The translations under genes were made by a program, and so were the position numbers. Shown in pieces: positions 10,317 through 18,565 of a DNA stretch of 22,478 bases. The first letter of the stretch is position 1; each line of letters opens with the position of its first letter. The stretch comes from Rhodospirillaceae bacterium (GTDB lineage Bacteria; Pseudomonadota; Alphaproteobacteria; Rhodospirillales; Magnetospirillaceae): contig JASLCK010000128.1 in the NCBI GenBank assembly GCA_030151865.1, positions 1 through 22,478 of the forward strand, given 5' to 3'. The notes below the pieces were generated by a model. It worked only from the letters and a program-made list of their open reading frames with translations. It was not told the DNA's origin and did no database searches.

Positions 10317-11405
10317 TTAACGCAGCTTCAGGGTGGACAGGCCGATCAGGGCCAGAATGCCCGCGATGATCCAAAAGCGGATGACCACGGTGGGTTCGGC
10401 CCAACCCTTCTTTTCAAAGTGATGGTGCAGCGGCGCCATGCGGAACACCCGCTTGCCGGTCAGCTTATAGCTGGCGACCTGGACGATCACCGACACGGTT
10501 TCCAGAACGAACAGACCGCCGACGATGGCCAGCACGATTTCATGCTTGGTGACGACGCTCATGGCGCCCAAGGCGCCGCCCAGGGCCAGCGAGCCGGTAT
10601 CGCCCATGAACACCAGGGCAGGCGGGGCGTTGAACCACAGGAAGCCCAGACCCGCGCCGACCAGTGCGCCGCAGAATACCGCCAGTTCGCCCGAGCCGGG
10701 AACGTGGTGGATTTGCAGATAGTTGGCGAACACCGCATGGCCGACCAGATAGGAAATCAAGGCGAACACCCCGGCGGCGATCAGGACCGGCACGGTGGCC
10801 AGACCATCCAGGCCGTCGGTCAGGTTGACCGAATTGGACGCGCCGACCATGACGAACGCCGCCATGGCGATATAGCCCCAGCCCAGTTGCAGCAGCACGG
10901 TCTTGAAGAACGGCAGCGCCAGGGCGTGGGACAGGGGTTCGGGTTGCAGGTTCATGATCAGGATGGCGGCGACCACCGCGACGCTGACCTGACCCAACAG
11001 CTTCATCTTGCCGGGCAGACCCTTGGTATTGCGCTTGCTGACCTTCAGATAGTCGTCGGCAAAGCCGATCAGGCCATAGGACAAGGTCACCAACAGCACG
11101 ATCCACACATAGGCGTTGGTCAGATCGGCCCACAGCAGGGTGGACAGGGTCAGGGCCATCAGAATCAGAAAGCCGCCCATGGTGGGCGTGCCCTTTTTGG
11201 TCAGCAGATGGCTTTCGGGACCGTCGGTGCGGATCGGTTGGCCGCGACCCTGCTTGCGGCGCAGCCAGTCGATGACGCGCGGCCCCGTCACGAACGAGAA
11301 GATCAAGGCCGTCAGAACCGCCCCACCTGTCCGGAAGGTCAGGTACTTGAACAGGTTGAATACGCCGACCTGATCAGCCATGGGATAGAGCAGGTTATAA
11401 AGCAC
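10317..11405 (-). CDS. mraY: Phospho-MurNAc-pentapeptide translocase MraY (GTG start)
   Basis: MraY transfers phospho-MurNAc-pentapeptide to undecaprenyl phosphate, forming lipid I in the cytoplasmic membrane. The 362-aa product has about ten membrane segments. Conserved features are LLTKKGTPTMGG (residues 67-78), the Mg-binding FADDYLK (115-121), NSVNLTDGLDGLA, and the late cytoplasmic APLHHHFE motif. Translation appears to start at GTG (11405-11403), because the protein then begins with the family-typical LYNLLYP and GGAG lies 10 nt upstream. The gaps to murF (15 nt) and murD (18 nt) are short. Confidence 0.96.
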   Translation of the reverse strand: MLYNLLYPMADQVGVFNLFKYLTFRTGGAVLTALIFSFVTGPRVIDWLRRKQGRGQPIRTDGPESHLLTKKGTPTMGGFLILMALTLSTLLWADLTNAYVWIVLLVTLSYGLIGFADDYLKVSKRNTKGLPGKMKLLGQVSVAVVAAILIMNLQPEPLSHALALPFFKTVLLQLGWGYIAMAAFVMVGASNSVNLTDGLDGLATVPVLIAAGVFALISYLVGHAVFANYLQIHHVPGSGELAVFCGALVGAGLGFLWFNAPPALVFMGDTGSLALGGALGAMSVVTKHEIVLAIVGGLFVLETVSVIVQVASYKLTGKRVFRMAPLHHHFEKKGWAEPTVVIRFWIIAGILALIGLSTLKLR

Positions 11406-11420
11406 GGGGGCGGTCTCCGG

Positions 11421-12857
11421 TTAACTTAGGGCGGCGGCGGGCGCGCCTTGCGCCGACGCTTGTTCAATAGCTTCTATGACACGGCTCATGCGGCTGCCGG
11501 CCGATCCCTTGACCACGACCACATCCCCGGCTTGCAGGCGGGCGGTCACTTGTCCGGCCGATTCGACGGAATCGGCGGCGTGTCCACCGCGCAAGGTCTG
11601 GGGCAGGGCATCATGCAAATGGCGCATCAGGGAGCCCGCAGTGAATACCAGATCGACGCCGCGCTCCACCAGTACCTCGGCAAGTCCGGCATGCATGGTT
11701 GACGAGGCTGCGCCCAATTCCAGCATATCGCCCAGTACGGCGATGCGTCGCCCGCCCTTGCCGGGCTTGGCGGCGGCCAGGGTGGCGACGGCGGCGCGCA
11801 TGGAAACCGGACTGGCGTTATAGCTTTCGTCGATGATCTCGATCCGGCCTTCGCCCCAGGGCAGGCTTTTGCGCAAGCCCCGGCCCTTGGGCGGGCTCAT
11901 GGCGGTCAAAGCCTGGGAGGTGATGTCCAAGGGCGCGTTGGCGGCGACGGCGGCTTGCAGTACCGCTAGGGAATTCATTGCCCATTGTGCCCCCGGAACG
12001 CCGATGCGATAGCTGACCGCCTGTTCGCCGATCAGGGCGAAGACCAGGGTGTGGCTGGCCTCGATGGCGCAGTCCAGCAGGCGCGCCCCGGCTTCGATAT
12101 GCGAACCGAACGTCAGGATGCGACCCACCCCAGCCTTGACGGCGCGTTCGCGCAGCAGGGCGTAATGGGGATTGTCGCGGGGCAGGATGGCGATGCCGCT
12201 GTTGTCCATGCCCAGGAAGATTTCCGCCTTGGCCTCGGCGATATCGGCGGTCGAGGCGAAGAATTCCATATGCACCGCTTCGACCGTGGTGATGATCGCC
12301 ACGTGGGGGCGCACCAGACGCGACAGCGGGGTGATTTCGCCCGGATGGTTCATGCCTAGTTCGAACACGCCAAAGGCGGTTTCGCGCGGCATGCGGGCCA
12401 GCGACAGGGGAACGCCCCAATGATTGTTGAAGCTGCCGACACTGGCATGGGTGGGGCCTGCGGCCTCCAGCGCCAGTTTCAGCATTTCCTTGGTGCTGGT
12501 CTTGCCGACGCTGCCGGTCACCGCGATGACGCGGGCCTTGGTGCGGGCGCGGGCGGCGGCCCCCAGGGCGGAAAGACCGTCCAGGGTATCGTCCACCAGC
12601 AACAGCGGGGCATCGGCGGGCACATCGTCGGGAATGCGGTGCACCAGGGCGGCGGCTGCCCCCGCCGCCAGGGCGCGGGCAACATAATCATGGCCGTCAT
12701 GGCTGGGGCCAGCCAGGGCGATGAACAGATCGCCGGGGGCAACGGTGCGGCTGTCGATGGAGACGCCATGGGCGCTCCAGGCCGGGCCGGTCAAGCGGCC
12801 CTGGGTCGCCGATTGGGCTTCGGCGCTGGTCCAGAGGGGAGAAAGGGCGGCGGTCAT
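11421..12857 (-). CDS. murF: UDP-MurNAc-tripeptide--D-alanyl-D-alanine ligase MurF
   Basis: MurF adds the D-Ala-D-Ala dipeptide made by DdlB, completing UDP-MurNAc-pentapeptide. The product is 478 aa. An N-terminal substrate domain contains SIDSRTVAPGDLFIAL (residues 33-48). The ATP loop GSVGKTST is at 115-122, followed by the lysine-containing NNHWGVPLSLAR and ELGMNHPGEI segments of the family. The ATG at 12857 overlaps the murE stop (ATGA). Confidence 0.96.
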   Translation of the reverse strand: MTAALSPLWTSAEAQSATQGRLTGPAWSAHGVSIDSRTVAPGDLFIALAGPSHDGHDYVARALAAGAAAALVHRIPDDVPADAPLLLVDDTLDGLSALGAAARARTKARVIAVTGSVGKTSTKEMLKLALEAAGPTHASVGSFNNHWGVPLSLARMPRETAFGVFELGMNHPGEITPLSRLVRPHVAIITTVEAVHMEFFASTADIAEAKAEIFLGMDNSGIAILPRDNPHYALLRERAVKAGVGRILTFGSHIEAGARLLDCAIEASHTLVFALIGEQAVSYRIGVPGAQWAMNSLAVLQAAVAANAPLDITSQALTAMSPPKGRGLRKSLPWGEGRIEIIDESYNASPVSMRAAVATLAAAKPGKGGRRIAVLGDMLELGAASSTMHAGLAEVLVERGVDLVFTAGSLMRHLHDALPQTLRGGHAADSVESAGQVTARLQAGDVVVVKGSAGSRMSRVIEAIEQASAQGAPAAALS

Positions 12858-14320
12858 GGCGTCACCTTCAGGGCGGCGCGGGCCTCCTCGGCATCGTCGA
12901 AGGGCAAAACTTCTCCTTTCACGATCTGTCCGGTTTCATGTCCCTTGCCGGCCAGCACCAGCACATCGCCCGCGGTCAGGTCGCGCACGGCCTGACGGAT
13001 GGCCTGATGGCGATCGCCGATCTCGATCCCGCCTTTGCAGGCCGCCATGATCTGGGCGCGAATCAGGGCAGGGTCTTCACTGCGGGGATTGTCGTCGGTA
13101 ACGATGGCGACATCGGCCAAGCGGGCGGCGATCTCGCCCATCTGCGGGCGCTTGCCGGGGTCGCGGTCGCCGCCGCAGCCGAACACCGCCACCAGCTTGC
13201 CGGTGACATGGGGGCGCAGGGCCTTCAGCACGGTTTCCAAAGCGTCGGGGGTGTGGGCGTAATCGACATAAATGGCCGCGCCGTTGGACTTGACGCCCAC
13301 CGGCTGCAGACGGCCCGGCACGCCTTCCAGATGTTCCAACTGATCGGCGGCGGCTTTGGGGTCGGCACCCAGGGCGATCACCAGCCCCAGGGCGCAGGCG
13401 GCATTGTAAGCCTGGAACGCCCCGGCCAGCGGCAAGTGTAGTTGCCGCACTGTTCCCAGCACCGACAAGGTGAGGTCTTGTCCATGGGCGGCAGGCTTGG
13501 CCTCGATGATGCGGATTTCCTCGCCGTTCAGGCGCTGGGAGTCGCGGCCATAGGCGATGACGCGCACGCCGCGGGCCCGGCATAGGGCTGCCAGATCGTC
13601 GGCGCGGTCGGCGTCGGCATTGATCACCGCCACCCCATCGGCGGGCAGAATGTCGCTGAACAGGCGGCTTTTGGCCTGGAAATAGGCGTCCATGCTGGCG
13701 TGGTAATCCAGATGGTCGCGGGTCAGGTTGGTAAAGCCCGCCGCCTTGATGGCAACACCGTCCAGGCGGAATTGATCCAGCCCATGGCTGGAGGCTTCGA
13801 AGGCGGCGTGGGTAACGCCGTCGGCGGCCAGTTCGGCCAAAGTCTGATGCAGGGTAACCGGGTCGGGCGTGGTCAACGAGCCCTTTTCCACCCGCTTGGG
13901 CGAAATCAGGCCGATGGTTCCGAAGCTGGCGGCGGACAGGCCCAAACCGGCCCAGATCTGGCGAACGAAATTGGCGATCGATGTCTTGCCGTTGGTGCCG
14001 GTGACGGCCACCATCTGGGCTGGCTGGGCACCATAAAAACGCGCAGCCATCAGGGCGAACAGGCGACGCGGCTCGGCATCGGTGATCAGAACGGCGTTTT
14101 GCGCACCGGCAGGCAGGGTGGTGCCCTGGGGGGCCAGAATGGCAACCGCGCCCTTGGCGATGGCGTCGGCAATAAAGGCGGTGCCGTCCACCTTGCTGCC
14201 GGGCAGGGCAGCAAACACAAAACCGGGCTGAACGGCGCGGCTGTCGGCGGTCAGGCCGGTCACGACCGGATCAGAACCCAGAGTGCGGGCGTGGCTCAGA
14301 AGATTATTCAGCGTCGGCAA
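12854..14320 (-). CDS. murE: UDP-MurNAc-L-Ala-D-Glu--meso-diaminopimelate ligase MurE (TTG start)
   Basis: MurE adds the third stem-peptide residue. The 488-aa product has TADSRAVQPGFVFAALPG (residues 24-41), the ATP loop GTNGKTS at 108-114, NLTRDHLDYH, and DDNPRSEDP in the C-terminal domain. The DNPR motif is the known marker of meso-diaminopimelate specificity. The best start is TTG at 14320, overlapping the end of ftsI by 17 nt; no ATG lies near the expected N-terminus, and starting at the GTG codons some 18 residues in would trim the conserved first strand. The start is therefore likely but not certain. Confidence 0.94.
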   Translation of the reverse strand: MPTLNNLLSHARTLGSDPVVTGLTADSRAVQPGFVFAALPGSKVDGTAFIADAIAKGAVAILAPQGTTLPAGAQNAVLITDAEPRRLFALMAARFYGAQPAQMVAVTGTNGKTSIANFVRQIWAGLGLSAASFGTIGLISPKRVEKGSLTTPDPVTLHQTLAELAADGVTHAAFEASSHGLDQFRLDGVAIKAAGFTNLTRDHLDYHASMDAYFQAKSRLFSDILPADGVAVINADADRADDLAALCRARGVRVIAYGRDSQRLNGEEIRIIEAKPAAHGQDLTLSVLGTVRQLHLPLAGAFQAYNAACALGLVIALGADPKAAADQLEHLEGVPGRLQPVGVKSNGAAIYVDYAHTPDALETVLKALRPHVTGKLVAVFGCGGDRDPGKRPQMGEIAARLADVAIVTDDNPRSEDPALIRAQIMAACKGGIEIGDRHQAIRQAVRDLTAGDVLVLAGKGHETGQIVKGEVLPFDDAEEARAALKVTP

Positions 14321-16073
14321 AATCCACCCCGCTCTTGCTGTTGCCCGACTTGGCCTTCAGCGCGGCCTGCTGGGCTTTGATCTTGCTTAACGGCTCCATC
14401 GATCCGGTGGGCTGAATGCCCAGCATCGGCCCGATCTGGGCGACGACGCGGCCAATCACCGGGGCGGCGGTCCAACCCGCCGTGGCGAAGCCATAGCTTT
14501 CCTTATTGCCTTGTGGCTCGTCGATCATCGCCAAGACCACATAACGCGGGTCCGACACCGGGAAGGTGGCGACGAACGACGACATCAGCGCCTTGTGACG
14601 ATAGCCGCCGACACCGTTCTTTTCGGCTGTGCCGGTCTTGCCGCCCACTTCGTAACCGGGCACATCAGCCTTTTCGCCGGTGCCTTCGGTGACGACCATG
14701 CGCATCAACTGGCGGATATCCTTGGAGGTGCTGGCCTTGACCACCTGTTGACCGGGAACCGGTTCGCCGGGGGCGCGCATCAAAATGGTCGGCTGGTGCA
14801 AGATGCCGCCATTGACCAAGGCGGAAACGCCGCTGGCCACATGCAGCGGCGTCACCGCCATGCCGTGGCCATAGGAAATGGTCATGCTGTTGATTTCGCG
14901 CCAAGGATTGGGCACCAGGGGCGAGCCCTGTTCGGGCAATTCCAGGCCGACCGGACGGGTTAGGCCCATACGCTGCATGAAGGCTTTTTGGTTTTCGATC
15001 CCTAAATCGATCGCCATCTTGGCCGACCCGATGTTGGACGAAACCTTCAGGATTTCCGCCACGGTGATGGGGTGACGTTCCGGGTGATAGTCATAGATCT
15101 GGAACTTGGCCACCTTGATCGGATGGGTGACGTCATAGACCTTATTGACGTTGGCGACCCCGTAATCCAGCGCGGCGGCGGTGTTGAACAGCTTGAACGT
15201 GCTGCCCATTTCGTAAACGCCCAGCGTGGTACGGTTGAACATCGCTTCCGGCGTGGCGGTGGCGGTGTTGTTGGGGTTGAAGTCGGGCAGCGACACCATG
15301 GCGATCATTTCGCCGGTGCGCACATCCATGACCGCCCCGGTGGCGCCGATGGCGTGGAAATCCGCCATGGTCTTTTGCAACTCGTTGCGCAAAACGGTCT
15401 GAACCCGCACATCCAGCGACAACCGCAAGGGGTCGCGGCGGCTCTTCAGATCGTTTTCAAACGTCTTCTCGACGCCCGAAATCCCCTTGTTGTCGAGATC
15501 GGTCAGCCCGACCACGTGCGAGGTCAACTCGCCCTGGGGATAGATGCGCTTTTCACCCTTTTCAAAGTAAAGGCCGGGAATGCCCAGGGCGTTGATGTCA
15601 TATTCCTGCTTGGGCGTCAGATTGCGGCGCAGATAGACGAAACCGCGTTCGCTTTGCAGCTTGGCCTGCACTTCCAGCAGGTTGAGATCGGGCAGCACGG
15701 CAACGATACGCTTGGCCGCCTGCGCGGGATCGTGAATTTCGCGCGGGTGGGAATAAAGCGAAACGGTGGGCAGGCTGGTGGCCAGCAAAACCCCGTTGCG
15801 GTCCACCACGTCGGCCCGTTCAAAGGCGATCTCGGCGGGCTTGCGGGCAAAGGTGCGATGGGTGTTGCTGCCCTTGATGACGCTGACATCGACCATGCGC
15901 CCGGCGATCACGCAAAACGCCAAGGTGAACATGGCCGCCGTCACCAGCAGGCGGGCCCGTCCGATTTCCAGGGCGCGCTTGCTGGCCCCATCCAAATGCA
16001 GAAATTCTTGCGGCTGCGCGTCTTCGCCGCGCTGAAAATGCGGGGTGGGGCGGAACAGGCGCCGCCCCATCAT
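14304..16073 (-). CDS. ftsI: Septal transpeptidase FtsI (PBP3)
   Basis: FtsI is the class B penicillin-binding protein that crosslinks new septal peptidoglycan in the periplasm alongside FtsW. The product is 589 aa. It has a cytoplasmic tail, one membrane anchor at about residues 41-60, a pedestal domain, and a transpeptidase domain with all three active-site motifs: STFK at 291-294, SSN at 345-347 and KTG at 479-481. The start is ATG at 16073, overlapping the ftsL stop (ATGA); a second ATG follows immediately, so the exact first residue could differ by one. Confidence 0.96.
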   Translation of the reverse strand: MMGRRLFRPTPHFQRGEDAQPQEFLHLDGASKRALEIGRARLLVTAAMFTLAFCVIAGRMVDVSVIKGSNTHRTFARKPAEIAFERADVVDRNGVLLATSLPTVSLYSHPREIHDPAQAAKRIVAVLPDLNLLEVQAKLQSERGFVYLRRNLTPKQEYDINALGIPGLYFEKGEKRIYPQGELTSHVVGLTDLDNKGISGVEKTFENDLKSRRDPLRLSLDVRVQTVLRNELQKTMADFHAIGATGAVMDVRTGEMIAMVSLPDFNPNNTATATPEAMFNRTTLGVYEMGSTFKLFNTAAALDYGVANVNKVYDVTHPIKVAKFQIYDYHPERHPITVAEILKVSSNIGSAKMAIDLGIENQKAFMQRMGLTRPVGLELPEQGSPLVPNPWREINSMTISYGHGMAVTPLHVASGVSALVNGGILHQPTILMRAPGEPVPGQQVVKASTSKDIRQLMRMVVTEGTGEKADVPGYEVGGKTGTAEKNGVGGYRHKALMSSFVATFPVSDPRYVVLAMIDEPQGNKESYGFATAGWTAAPVIGRVVAQIGPMLGIQPTGSMEPLSKIKAQQAALKAKSGNSKSGVDFADAE

Positions 16074-16861
16074 GGCCGCACCCGCGAGCTGGCCATTTCC
16101 TGACCCGCCAGCGCGGGCGAGGTAATCACCATCACGTTGCCCGCGCTGCGCATCGGGGCGCTGGCCGGGGTTACGGGATAGGCGGGATTATAAGGCGGCG
16201 CGTGTACCGGCTTGACTTGCGGCTGCACCACGGTCTTCGGCGCGGTCTGGGCCACGGCCTTGGGCTGCGGGGCCTGCTGCGGCTTGACCGCAGGGGCCGG
16301 TGCCGCCTTGGCCACGGTCACGCTCTTGCCCGGCTTGGCGGGAGGCTGCGGCTTTTTCGGGTCGGCCTTACTGTTGGCTTTGCCGTTGCTTTGCGGGGCG
16401 ATAGGTTTTTCGTTGGCCAGTTGCGCCGTCACCATGCGTGGGGCGGTTTGGGCGGTTTTGGGCTGGACAGTCGGCTGCTGTTGTACTGGCCGGGTTTGCG
16501 GCGCGGCCTGGGCTGCGGCCAACGGCGCCTGCGGCATCGGCAGGGCGTCTTGCACCAACGCGCGGTTTTCCGACGGCTGGCGCGGATCGGCCATCGGCAG
16601 GCTGTCGATGCTGGCGATCTGGCTCGGCTTCATGGGGTGCAGGCCAAGGTGACGCTCGGCCTGCTCGCGCAGCCGCACCGGGTCGTTCATATAGCTCCAT
16701 TCCGCTTTCAAGACATGGATCGATTCTTGAGTGTCGACGATGTCTTTGCGCAGACTGGACAGACGGTGCTCTTGCGCCTGAACTTCATATTTCAGCATGA
16801 ACAGGCCGGTTCCGGCGATGGTCGCCAGGGCTGCCCATAAGATGGTCGCACCGCGCATCAT
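16070..16861 (-). CDS. ftsL: Cell division protein FtsL with a long Pro/Gln/Ala-rich C-terminal tail
   Basis: Position between rsmH and ftsI and the architecture identify FtsL, the small bitopic protein that with FtsB activates FtsW/FtsI. Residues 5-24 form a membrane segment and 26-55 a likely coiled coil. A conserved block (NDPVRLREQAERHLGL, residues 59-74, then PSQIASIDSLP) matches the alphaproteobacterial FtsL periplasmic end. At 263 aa it is about twice the roughly 100-130 aa of classical FtsL, because residues from about 90 onward are a low-complexity tail rich in Pro, Gln, Ala, Lys and Val with a net positive charge, predicted to lie in the periplasm. It overlaps both rsmH and ftsI by 4 nt or less. 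FtsL identity is inferred mainly from context and topology. Confidence 0.85.
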   Translation of the reverse strand: MMRGATILWAALATIAGTGLFMLKYEVQAQEHRLSSLRKDIVDTQESIHVLKAEWSYMNDPVRLREQAERHLGLHPMKPSQIASIDSLPMADPRQPSENRALVQDALPMPQAPLAAAQAAPQTRPVQQQPTVQPKTAQTAPRMVTAQLANEKPIAPQSNGKANSKADPKKPQPPAKPGKSVTVAKAAPAPAVKPQQAPQPKAVAQTAPKTVVQPQVKPVHAPPYNPAYPVTPASAPMRSAGNVMVITSPALAGQEMASSRVRP

Positions 16862-17820
16862 GGGCGGCCTCCATCCGTTTGCCAGGCCGGTGCGTCGGTG
16901 CGCACGGCCACGCGCAGCTTCGAAGACCGAGCGCGCGGATTTGCCGAAATCTCTTCGGCGGAGGGTTGGATGGCCTTGCGGCCCGCCAGAACAAAGGTGG
17001 CCTGCGGCCCGTTCGTCACGATCGGAACGTGACGCGACGGCTGCGGGGCCGAACCGCTGCGGTCTTTCAGGAATTCTTTGACGGCACGGTCTTCCAGGGA
17101 ATGGAACGACACCACCGCCAGACGGCCACCGGAAACCAGCACGCGTTCGGCGGCGGCCAGGCCGCGTTCAATCTCGCCCATTTCGTCATTGACGGCGATG
17201 CGCAAGCCCTGGAAGGCGCGGGTCGCCTGATCGATGCCGTCCTTGGATTTGGGCACGACGCGGCGGATCAATGCGGCCAGTTGCGCCGTGCTGGTGAACG
17301 GTTCAGTCTTGCGGTCGGTGACGATGGCGCGGGCCAGACGGCGGGAATGGCGTTCCTCGCCATAGCGCCAGAAGATGTCGGCCAGTTCGACTTCGTCCAA
17401 GCTATTGATCAGATCGGCGGCGCTGGGGCCGTCGATTTCCATGCGCATGTCGAGCGGGCCGTCCTTTTGGAAGGAAAAACCCCGTTCCGGCTGGTCGATC
17501 TGCATCGACGACACGCCCAGATCCAGGGTCACCCCATCGACGGGATCAAGTCCGGCATCGGCCAGCAGGTGATCCATGTCGCCAAAACGGCCCGCCAGCA
17601 TGACGAAGCGGCCCGGATATTCGGCTTCCATGGCGCGGCCGCGTTCGACGGCGGTGGGATCGCGATCAATACCGATCACCTTGCAATTGGCGCTGCCCAG
17701 AATGGCGCGGCTGTATCCGCCCGCGCCAAAGGTGCCGTCGATATAGACGCCGCCATCCTTGGGGGCCAGACCGGCAACCACTTCGCTCAGCAGAACCGAG
17801 ATGTGCAGGGGCTTTGCCAT
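16858..17820 (-). CDS. rsmH: 16S rRNA (cytosine-1402-N4)-methyltransferase RsmH (MraW)
   Basis: RsmH methylates N4 of C1402 in the decoding centre of 16S rRNA using S-adenosylmethionine. The product is 320 aa. The SAM-binding loop DGTFGAGGYS lies at residues 28-37, with GIDRDPTA following. Other signatures are LDLGVSSMQIDQPERGFSF, RAFQGLRIAVNDE and SFHSLEDRAVKEFL. The ATG at 17820 shares one base with the mraZ stop (TGATG) and has GGAGGG about 6 nt upstream. Longer in-frame readings run into mraZ and are not genuine. Confidence 0.96.
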   Translation of the reverse strand: MAKPLHISVLLSEVVAGLAPKDGGVYIDGTFGAGGYSRAILGSANCKVIGIDRDPTAVERGRAMEAEYPGRFVMLAGRFGDMDHLLADAGLDPVDGVTLDLGVSSMQIDQPERGFSFQKDGPLDMRMEIDGPSAADLINSLDEVELADIFWRYGEERHSRRLARAIVTDRKTEPFTSTAQLAALIRRVVPKSKDGIDQATRAFQGLRIAVNDEMGEIERGLAAAERVLVSGGRLAVVSFHSLEDRAVKEFLKDRSGSAPQPSRHVPIVTNGPQATFVLAGRKAIQPSAEEISANPRARSSKLRVAVRTDAPAWQTDGGRP

Positions 17821-18287
17821 CACTGACCCTCCACCGGGCGACGCAGGCTGAGCTGCGGGCGGTTGACCAGGGCGCGGGCGCGGGCTTCGGCCTGATGGGC
17901 CTTGAGCGCGTTCGGTTCCCAGATCTGGAAGGTGCGGCCCTTGCCGACAAAGGCGGCCTGCTCGGTGATGTTGGCATGGGCCAGCACGTCTTCGGGCAGA
18001 ATGACGCGGCCTTCGGGGTCCCAGGCCAATTGCGAGGAGGTCGAGAAGATCAGCGTGTTGAGATCGTCCTGTTCGGGCGAGAACAGGTCGTAATTGCTGG
18101 CGGTGGCGTTGGCCAGCTCCTCCAGGAAGTCGATTCCGCATCCTTCAAGGGCGGCATGATTGAAGGACGGATAGACCACGATTCCCTGGAAAGTCTGTTG
18201 CGACAAGGCAGCACGAAACGGCGCGGGAACGGAGACCCGTCCCTTCTTATCAACCTTATTAATGAAGGTAGATACGAACAGCGCCAT
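17820..18287 (-). CDS. mraZ: Transcriptional regulator MraZ
   Basis: MraZ is a ring-forming AbrB-like DNA-binding protein that represses the dcw operon it heads. The 155-aa product has the two expected repeats, each with a DxxGR motif: residues 13-17 (DKKGR, followed by VSVP) and 90-94 (DPEGR, followed by VILP). The ATG at 18287 is preferred over an upstream one at 18353 because the family begins directly with a short strand (ALFVST), and AAGGAC lies about 11 nt upstream. The C-terminal 20 residues are basic and variable. TGGGN repeat arrays upstream are its likely operators, implying autoregulation. Confidence 0.96.
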   Translation of the reverse strand: MALFVSTFINKVDKKGRVSVPAPFRAALSQQTFQGIVVYPSFNHAALEGCGIDFLEELANATASNYDLFSPEQDDLNTLIFSTSSQLAWDPEGRVILPEDVLAHANITEQAAFVGKGRTFQIWEPNALKAHQAEARARALVNRPQLSLRRPVEGQ

Positions 18288-18339
18288 CGCTTGCTCGTCC
18301 TTACGCCCCCGTTTCGCCACTCCCCGCGCCCGCCGCCCG

Positions 18340-18357
18340 ATCAGTGGATGCACTGAT
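18340..18357 (-). promoter_or_regulatory. Perfect 7-bp inverted repeat in the mraZ leader
   Basis: ATCAGTG and CACTGAT flank a 4-nt loop. It lies just downstream of the predicted mraZ transcription start and directly next to the first TGGGN-type box (18357). It could form an RNA hairpin at the 5' end of the long dcw transcript or be a protein-binding palindrome. There is no T-run after it, so it is not a terminator. Confidence 0.4.
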
Positions 18358-18432
18358 GGCGTTGGGTGGGTTGTTATGGGATATCATGGGAAAATATGGG
18401 CGTCAATGGAATCTCATAGTAAAACAATGGGT
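18357..18432. promoter_or_regulatory. Proximal MraZ operator: TGGGN boxes with 10-bp period
   Basis: On the plus strand, boxes start at 18357 (TGGCG), 18367 (TGGGT), 18377 (TGGGA), 18387 (TGGGA), 18397 (TGGGC) and 18407 (TGGAA), each separated by exactly 5 nt. A further TGGGT lies at 18428. Direct TGGGN repeats with 5-nt spacers are the established MraZ recognition pattern in proteobacteria. The run overlaps the -35 and -10 elements proposed for mraZ, as expected for autorepression. On the mraZ-sense strand the boxes read as the complement (NCCCA). Confidence 0.85.
18378..18406 (-). promoter_or_regulatory. Predicted mraZ (dcw operon) promoter
   Basis: On the minus strand TTGACG (18406-18401) and TATCCC (18383-18378) are separated by 17 nt, resembling a sigma-70 promoter with a good -35 and a weak -10. 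Transcription would begin near 18371, giving a leader of about 84 nt. Both elements lie within the MraZ box array, and a GAATC (GANTC) site at 18409-18413 sits immediately upstream of the -35. Confidence 0.5.
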
Positions 18433-18443
18433 AGAGGCCTGTT

Positions 18444-18471
18444 TTTATAATGTCGGAAAGGTTTCGTCGAA
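18444..18471 (-). promoter_or_regulatory. Possible second, upstream mraZ promoter
   Basis: TTCGAC (18471-18466) and TATAAA (18449-18444) are 16 nt apart on the minus strand in the AT-rich part of the intergenic region. It has the better -10 of the two candidates but a weaker -35. It lies between the two TGGGN arrays. Confidence 0.3.
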
Positions 18472-18565
18472 AATTTGCTTAAATGTGAATAATCCGTTTT
18501 GAATCATATTGTTGTGTCGATTTCCGAACAAATTGGGTGAGGGGGGTTCGCCCTCCGTTCGCTGA

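Noticed and set aside
18534..18563. GC-rich hairpin GAGGG...CCCTC near 18539-18555 as a terminator
   Set aside because: It has a short stem and no T-run on either strand; its location between the two arrays gives no further support.
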